This document shows positions 12,424 to 14,016 of a stretch of DNA of 14,016 bases, piece by piece (within the stretch, counting starts at the first letter, position 1; the number at the start of each line of letters is the position of its first letter). The notes under the pieces are model-generated. The model saw only the letters and a program-made list of their open reading frames with translations, did no database searches and had not been told where the DNA came from. The position numbers and the translations under genes are program-made. Origin of the DNA: an uncultured Mycoplasmatota bacterium (lineage in GTDB: Bacteria; Bacillota_I; Bacilli_A; RF39; UBA660); contig USGP01000028.1 of the NCBI GenBank assembly GCA_900554315.1, positions 1-14,016 of the forward strand, written 5' to 3'.

Positions 12424-13689
12424 TTAAAATTGTGTTGGATTTTGTCCATTTGTTGTTTGTTGATTTATTTCTTGTTCAGGTGTTGCCATAGGTTGTTGAA
12501 GATTTGCAATGTCTGGTTGTGGTGTTGTCATAGGTTGTTGAAGATTTGCAATGTCTGGTTGTGGTGTTGCTATAGGTTGTTGAAGATTTGCAATGTCTGG
12601 TTGTGGTGTTGCCATAGGTTGTTGATTTGCTACTTCTTGTTCTGGCATTGTCATAGGTTGTGGTGGATTTGCAATGTCTGGTTGTTGGAATGCCATAGAT
12701 TGTTGACTTACTTCTCCTTGTTCAGGTGTTGTCATAGGTTGTGCCATTTGATTATTAGCTATTTCTGGAGCAGGGGATGCATTCATAGTTGTTGGCTCTG
12801 AAGCAACTGCTGTATTCGTTTGTGGAATTTCATTTGTTGTAGTTTGGCTTGTTGTTGCTTTTGCTTTTTTCTTTCTTTTTGCTTTAGAAATTACTATTAT
12901 GATAATAATTAAAATTATGATTAATCCAGCACCAATTGTTAAATAAATATTTGTTAAATTATATAATTCAAATTCAAAATTAATTGCTTCTTCACCAGAT
13001 GTTTGTAAGTTCCAAGATAATGTTTTGTTATCATTTTTTGTAGATGTTGCATTATTACTTAGAGCAGAATATGGTAGCGTTACATTTAAGCTTAAATCCA
13101 TGTTTGTTGTCATATTTGAAAAATCTCCCATGGTAGAATCATCTATTGTAGTGCTGTCATCGTATGTCGTTGTGTCGTCTATTGTTGTAGTGTCATTGTA
13201 TATTGTTGCATCGTCTGTAGTAGTGTCGTTATATATATCTGAATCATCTGTTGTTGTATCATCTCCTGTTGATAGTCCACTGTCTGATGAATCAAATTTA
13301 AAGTTAGCTATATATTTGTTTTTGAAAAATCCTTTTTCTACTTTAAACATTTTTTCATCAGAATCTTCTTCCATAATTCCTGATAAGCTATAATCTTCAT
13401 CTTTTTCTGTACTAAGATCATCAATATTTTTTACAGAACGTGAAATTGTAAAACCTTTCATTGTTCCATCTTCATAATTTGATACTTCAAATCCTTCTTT
13501 GGTTAAGTTATCTCTGTCTTCTGAGGTTAGAATTTCTTGATCACCAAAATACTGGGTATCCATGGCATATATAATTGAAAAATCCATGGATTTATCTTTT
13601 TTAATGTCTATATTAGCATTGTATTTAACACATCCAGATAGTCCTAGTGTCAATACTAATATTCCTAAAATATATAAACTCTTTTTCAT
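12424..13689 (-). CDS. LppM-like lipoprotein with transmembrane segment and repetitive Pro/Gln tail
   Basis: A 421-residue surface protein of unknown function. It begins with a lipoprotein signal peptide, LGLSGC with lipidated Cys at 20, then a beta-rich domain (about 21-135 and 190-240) resembling the LppM/DUF3153 family (CVKYNANIDIKKDKSMDFSI early; LPYSALSNNAT and TLSWNL late). A D/T-rich low-complexity tract (142-188) interrupts it. A strong transmembrane helix follows (248-268), then KAKRKKKAK, a stop-transfer sequence, and a roughly 145-residue tail rich in Q, P, T, M and A, with repeats of a 14-residue unit (QPMATPQPDIANLQ type). Inferred topology: lipidated external domain and cytoplasmic tail. 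A TGT-TATAAT extended -10 (13777-13769, minus strand) lies about 80 bases upstream; GGAG repeats precede the ATG. Its 3' terminator makes it monocistronic. Confidence 0.85.
   Translation of the reverse strand: MKKSLYILGILVLTLGLSGCVKYNANIDIKKDKSMDFSIIYAMDTQYFGDQEILTSEDRDNLTKEGFEVSNYEDGTMKGFTISRSVKNIDDLSTEKDEDYSLSGIMEEDSDEKMFKVEKGFFKNKYIANFKFDSSDSGLSTGDDTTTDDSDIYNDTTTDDATIYNDTTTIDDTTTYDDSTTIDDSTMGDFSNMTTNMDLSLNVTLPYSALSNNATSTKNDNKTLSWNLQTSGEEAINFEFELYNLTNIYLTIGAGLIIILIIIIIVISKAKRKKKAKATTSQTTTNEIPQTNTAVASEPTTMNASPAPEIANNQMAQPMTTPEQGEVSQQSMAFQQPDIANPPQPMTMPEQEVANQQPMATPQPDIANLQQPIATPQPDIANLQQPMTTPQPDIANLQQPMATPEQEINQQTTNGQNPTQF
12479..12738 (-). repeat. 42-base tandem repeats in the lipoprotein tail
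   Basis: Three nearly identical 42-base units (12479-12520, 12521-12562, 12563-12604) differ only around the third codon (GCC/GTC/GCT on the plus strand). Degenerate copies of 39 and 42 bases continue at 12605-12643, 12644-12685, 12686-12724 and a partial at 12725. Each unit encodes about 14 residues, so copy-number change would stay in frame. This is coding tandem repetition without spacers, not a CRISPR array. Confidence 0.93.
13126..13266 (-). repeat. Asp/Thr-rich low-complexity tract in the lipoprotein
   Basis: Codons 142-188 encode imperfect repeats of a D-T-T-T-x-D-D-x-x-I-Y-N type unit, inserted in the middle of the LppM-like domain. It is predicted to lie outside the cell and is strongly acidic. 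Confidence 0.8.
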
Positions 13690-13867
13690 TTTACTTTTAC
13701 TCCTTACTCCTTATTTTTATTCTTATAACAACACTTCCAATAAATTAGGACTAGCATCCTATGATTTCATTATAACATTAAATATGTGTATTTGTAGGAG
13801 TATTGAGTTGTTTTTATGTAAAATGTTAGATATTTTATTTAAATTTTACTTTTTTATAAATTATTGC

Positions 13868-13897
13868 TTGACTTTATACCTTTATTTATAGTATTCT
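13868..13897 (+). promoter_or_regulatory. Upstream promoter P1 for the tRNA
   Basis: TTGACT (13868-13873), an 18-base spacer and TATTCT (13892-13897). Confidence 0.55.
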
Positions 13898-13941
13898 ATA
13901 TTTGCGACTGAAAAAAGTATTCATTTAATTGAAATTTTTTC

Positions 13942-13970
13942 TTGCAATTGTTAAAAAAATAGTGTATATT
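13942..13970 (+). promoter_or_regulatory. Proximal promoter P2 for the tRNA
   Basis: TTGCAA (13942-13947), a 17-base spacer and TATATT (13965-13970), 20 bases before the tRNA 5' end. Together with P1 this is the tandem arrangement common for stable-RNA operons. Confidence 0.7.
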
Positions 13971-13990
13971 GAATAAGTACTGTTAGTTAT

Positions 13991-14016
13991 GGACCTGTAG
14001 CTCAGTTGGTTAGAGC
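13991..14016 (+). tRNA. tRNA 5' part, probably tRNA-Ile(GAU), cut by window end
   Basis: The last 26 bases read GGACCTG, TA, GCTC, an AGTTGGTTA D loop and GAGC: a complete 5' acceptor strand and D arm. The sequence is close to Bacillus tRNA-Ile(GAU) (GGGCCTGTAGCTCAG...), but the anticodon lies beyond the window, so the amino acid is an inference. Tandem promoters suggest the start of a tRNA or rRNA cluster. Confidence 0.85.

Larger units (their letters stand above)
13690..13990. other. Intergenic region with divergent promoters
   Basis: About 300 bases of very AT-rich DNA with no convincing gene. It holds the lipoprotein promoter on the minus strand (TATAAT at 13774-13769 with TG upstream) and two plus-strand promoters for the tRNA. 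A small inverted repeat (AGGA/TCCT, about 13747-13760) lies in the lipoprotein leader. A reading frame of 109 codons crossing this region on plus is AT-rich, starts inside the lipoprotein gene and lacks a ribosome binding site, so it is not called. Confidence 0.6.

Noticed and set aside
12479..12738. CRISPR array
   Set aside because: Units are directly tandem without unique spacers and lie in a translated frame; no cas genes nearby.
12409..12801. Plus-strand Cys/His/Leu-rich repeat frame
   Set aside because: It is the complement of the lipoprotein repeat tail; the minus-strand frame has signal peptide, domain and terminator.
13025..13393. Plus-strand Val/Ser-rich frame
   Set aside because: Complement of the D/T tract of the lipoprotein, no start signal.
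13562..13891. 109-codon plus-strand frame across the lipoprotein start
   Set aside because: Begins inside the lipoprotein gene antisense, AT-driven hydrophobic composition, no ribosome binding site.

Overview
This is an AT-rich bacterial chromosome segment with the dense, short-spaced gene order of a Firmicutes/Tenericutes-type genome (Bacilli, Erysipelotrichia or the uncultured RF39-like lineages). That placement is inferred from the Bacillus-like nusA-ylxR-infB-rbfA order, strong AGGAGG-type ribosome binding sites, A/T-ending codons, U-tailed intrinsic terminators and family-level protein similarity. The code looks standard: Trp is TGG and no reading frame needs UGA read-through, although none of the 14 complete genes stops with UGA.

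Layout. (1) Bases 1-960, minus strand: the 5' part of yajC, a 200-base noncoding but GC-enriched, palindrome-rich stretch that may be a structured RNA or yajC leader, then the HD-domain Ap4A hydrolase yqeK. (2) 1086-2490: a VUT/YhhQ-like membrane protein on plus, convergent with a CPBP (CAAX-protease-like) membrane protein on minus. (3) 2545-6920, plus: a transcription/translation operon rimP-nusA-ylxR-infB-rbfA, with a leader hairpin and a terminator. ylxQ is missing and rimP has only its N-terminal domain. (4) 6962-10604, plus: an operon with its own promoter encoding an alpha/beta hydrolase, a membrane-anchored MurF-type Mur ligase and a D-Ala-D-Ala ligase, i.e. the last cytoplasmic steps of the peptidoglycan precursor, ending in a terminator. 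(5) 10605-12228: a class I glutamine amidotransferase (peptidase C26-like) and an uncharacterised coiled-coil protein. (6) 12239-14016: tRNA-Lys(CUU) on minus, a repeat-rich LppM-like lipoprotein on minus, then tandem promoters reading into a tRNA (probably Ile) cut by the window edge.

The most unusual feature is inside infB. Just after the last GTPase motif of IF2 (SAATGEG), about 28 residues (368-395, bases 5451-5534) match the GroEL chaperonin consensus, not IF2. They replace the usual terminal G-domain helix in frame and carry a distinct codon and GC signature (about 48% GC by hand count, in a gene of roughly a third). IF2 sequence resumes at EYKANP. This is either a real intragenic recombination or a precise assembly chimera; the sequence alone cannot decide.

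Other points of note are the one-domain RimP, an acidic insertion in NusA, the 42-base tandem repeats in the lipoprotein tail, a gene whose start codon follows a terminator U-tract without a ribosome binding site, and the prevalence of extended -10 promoters.
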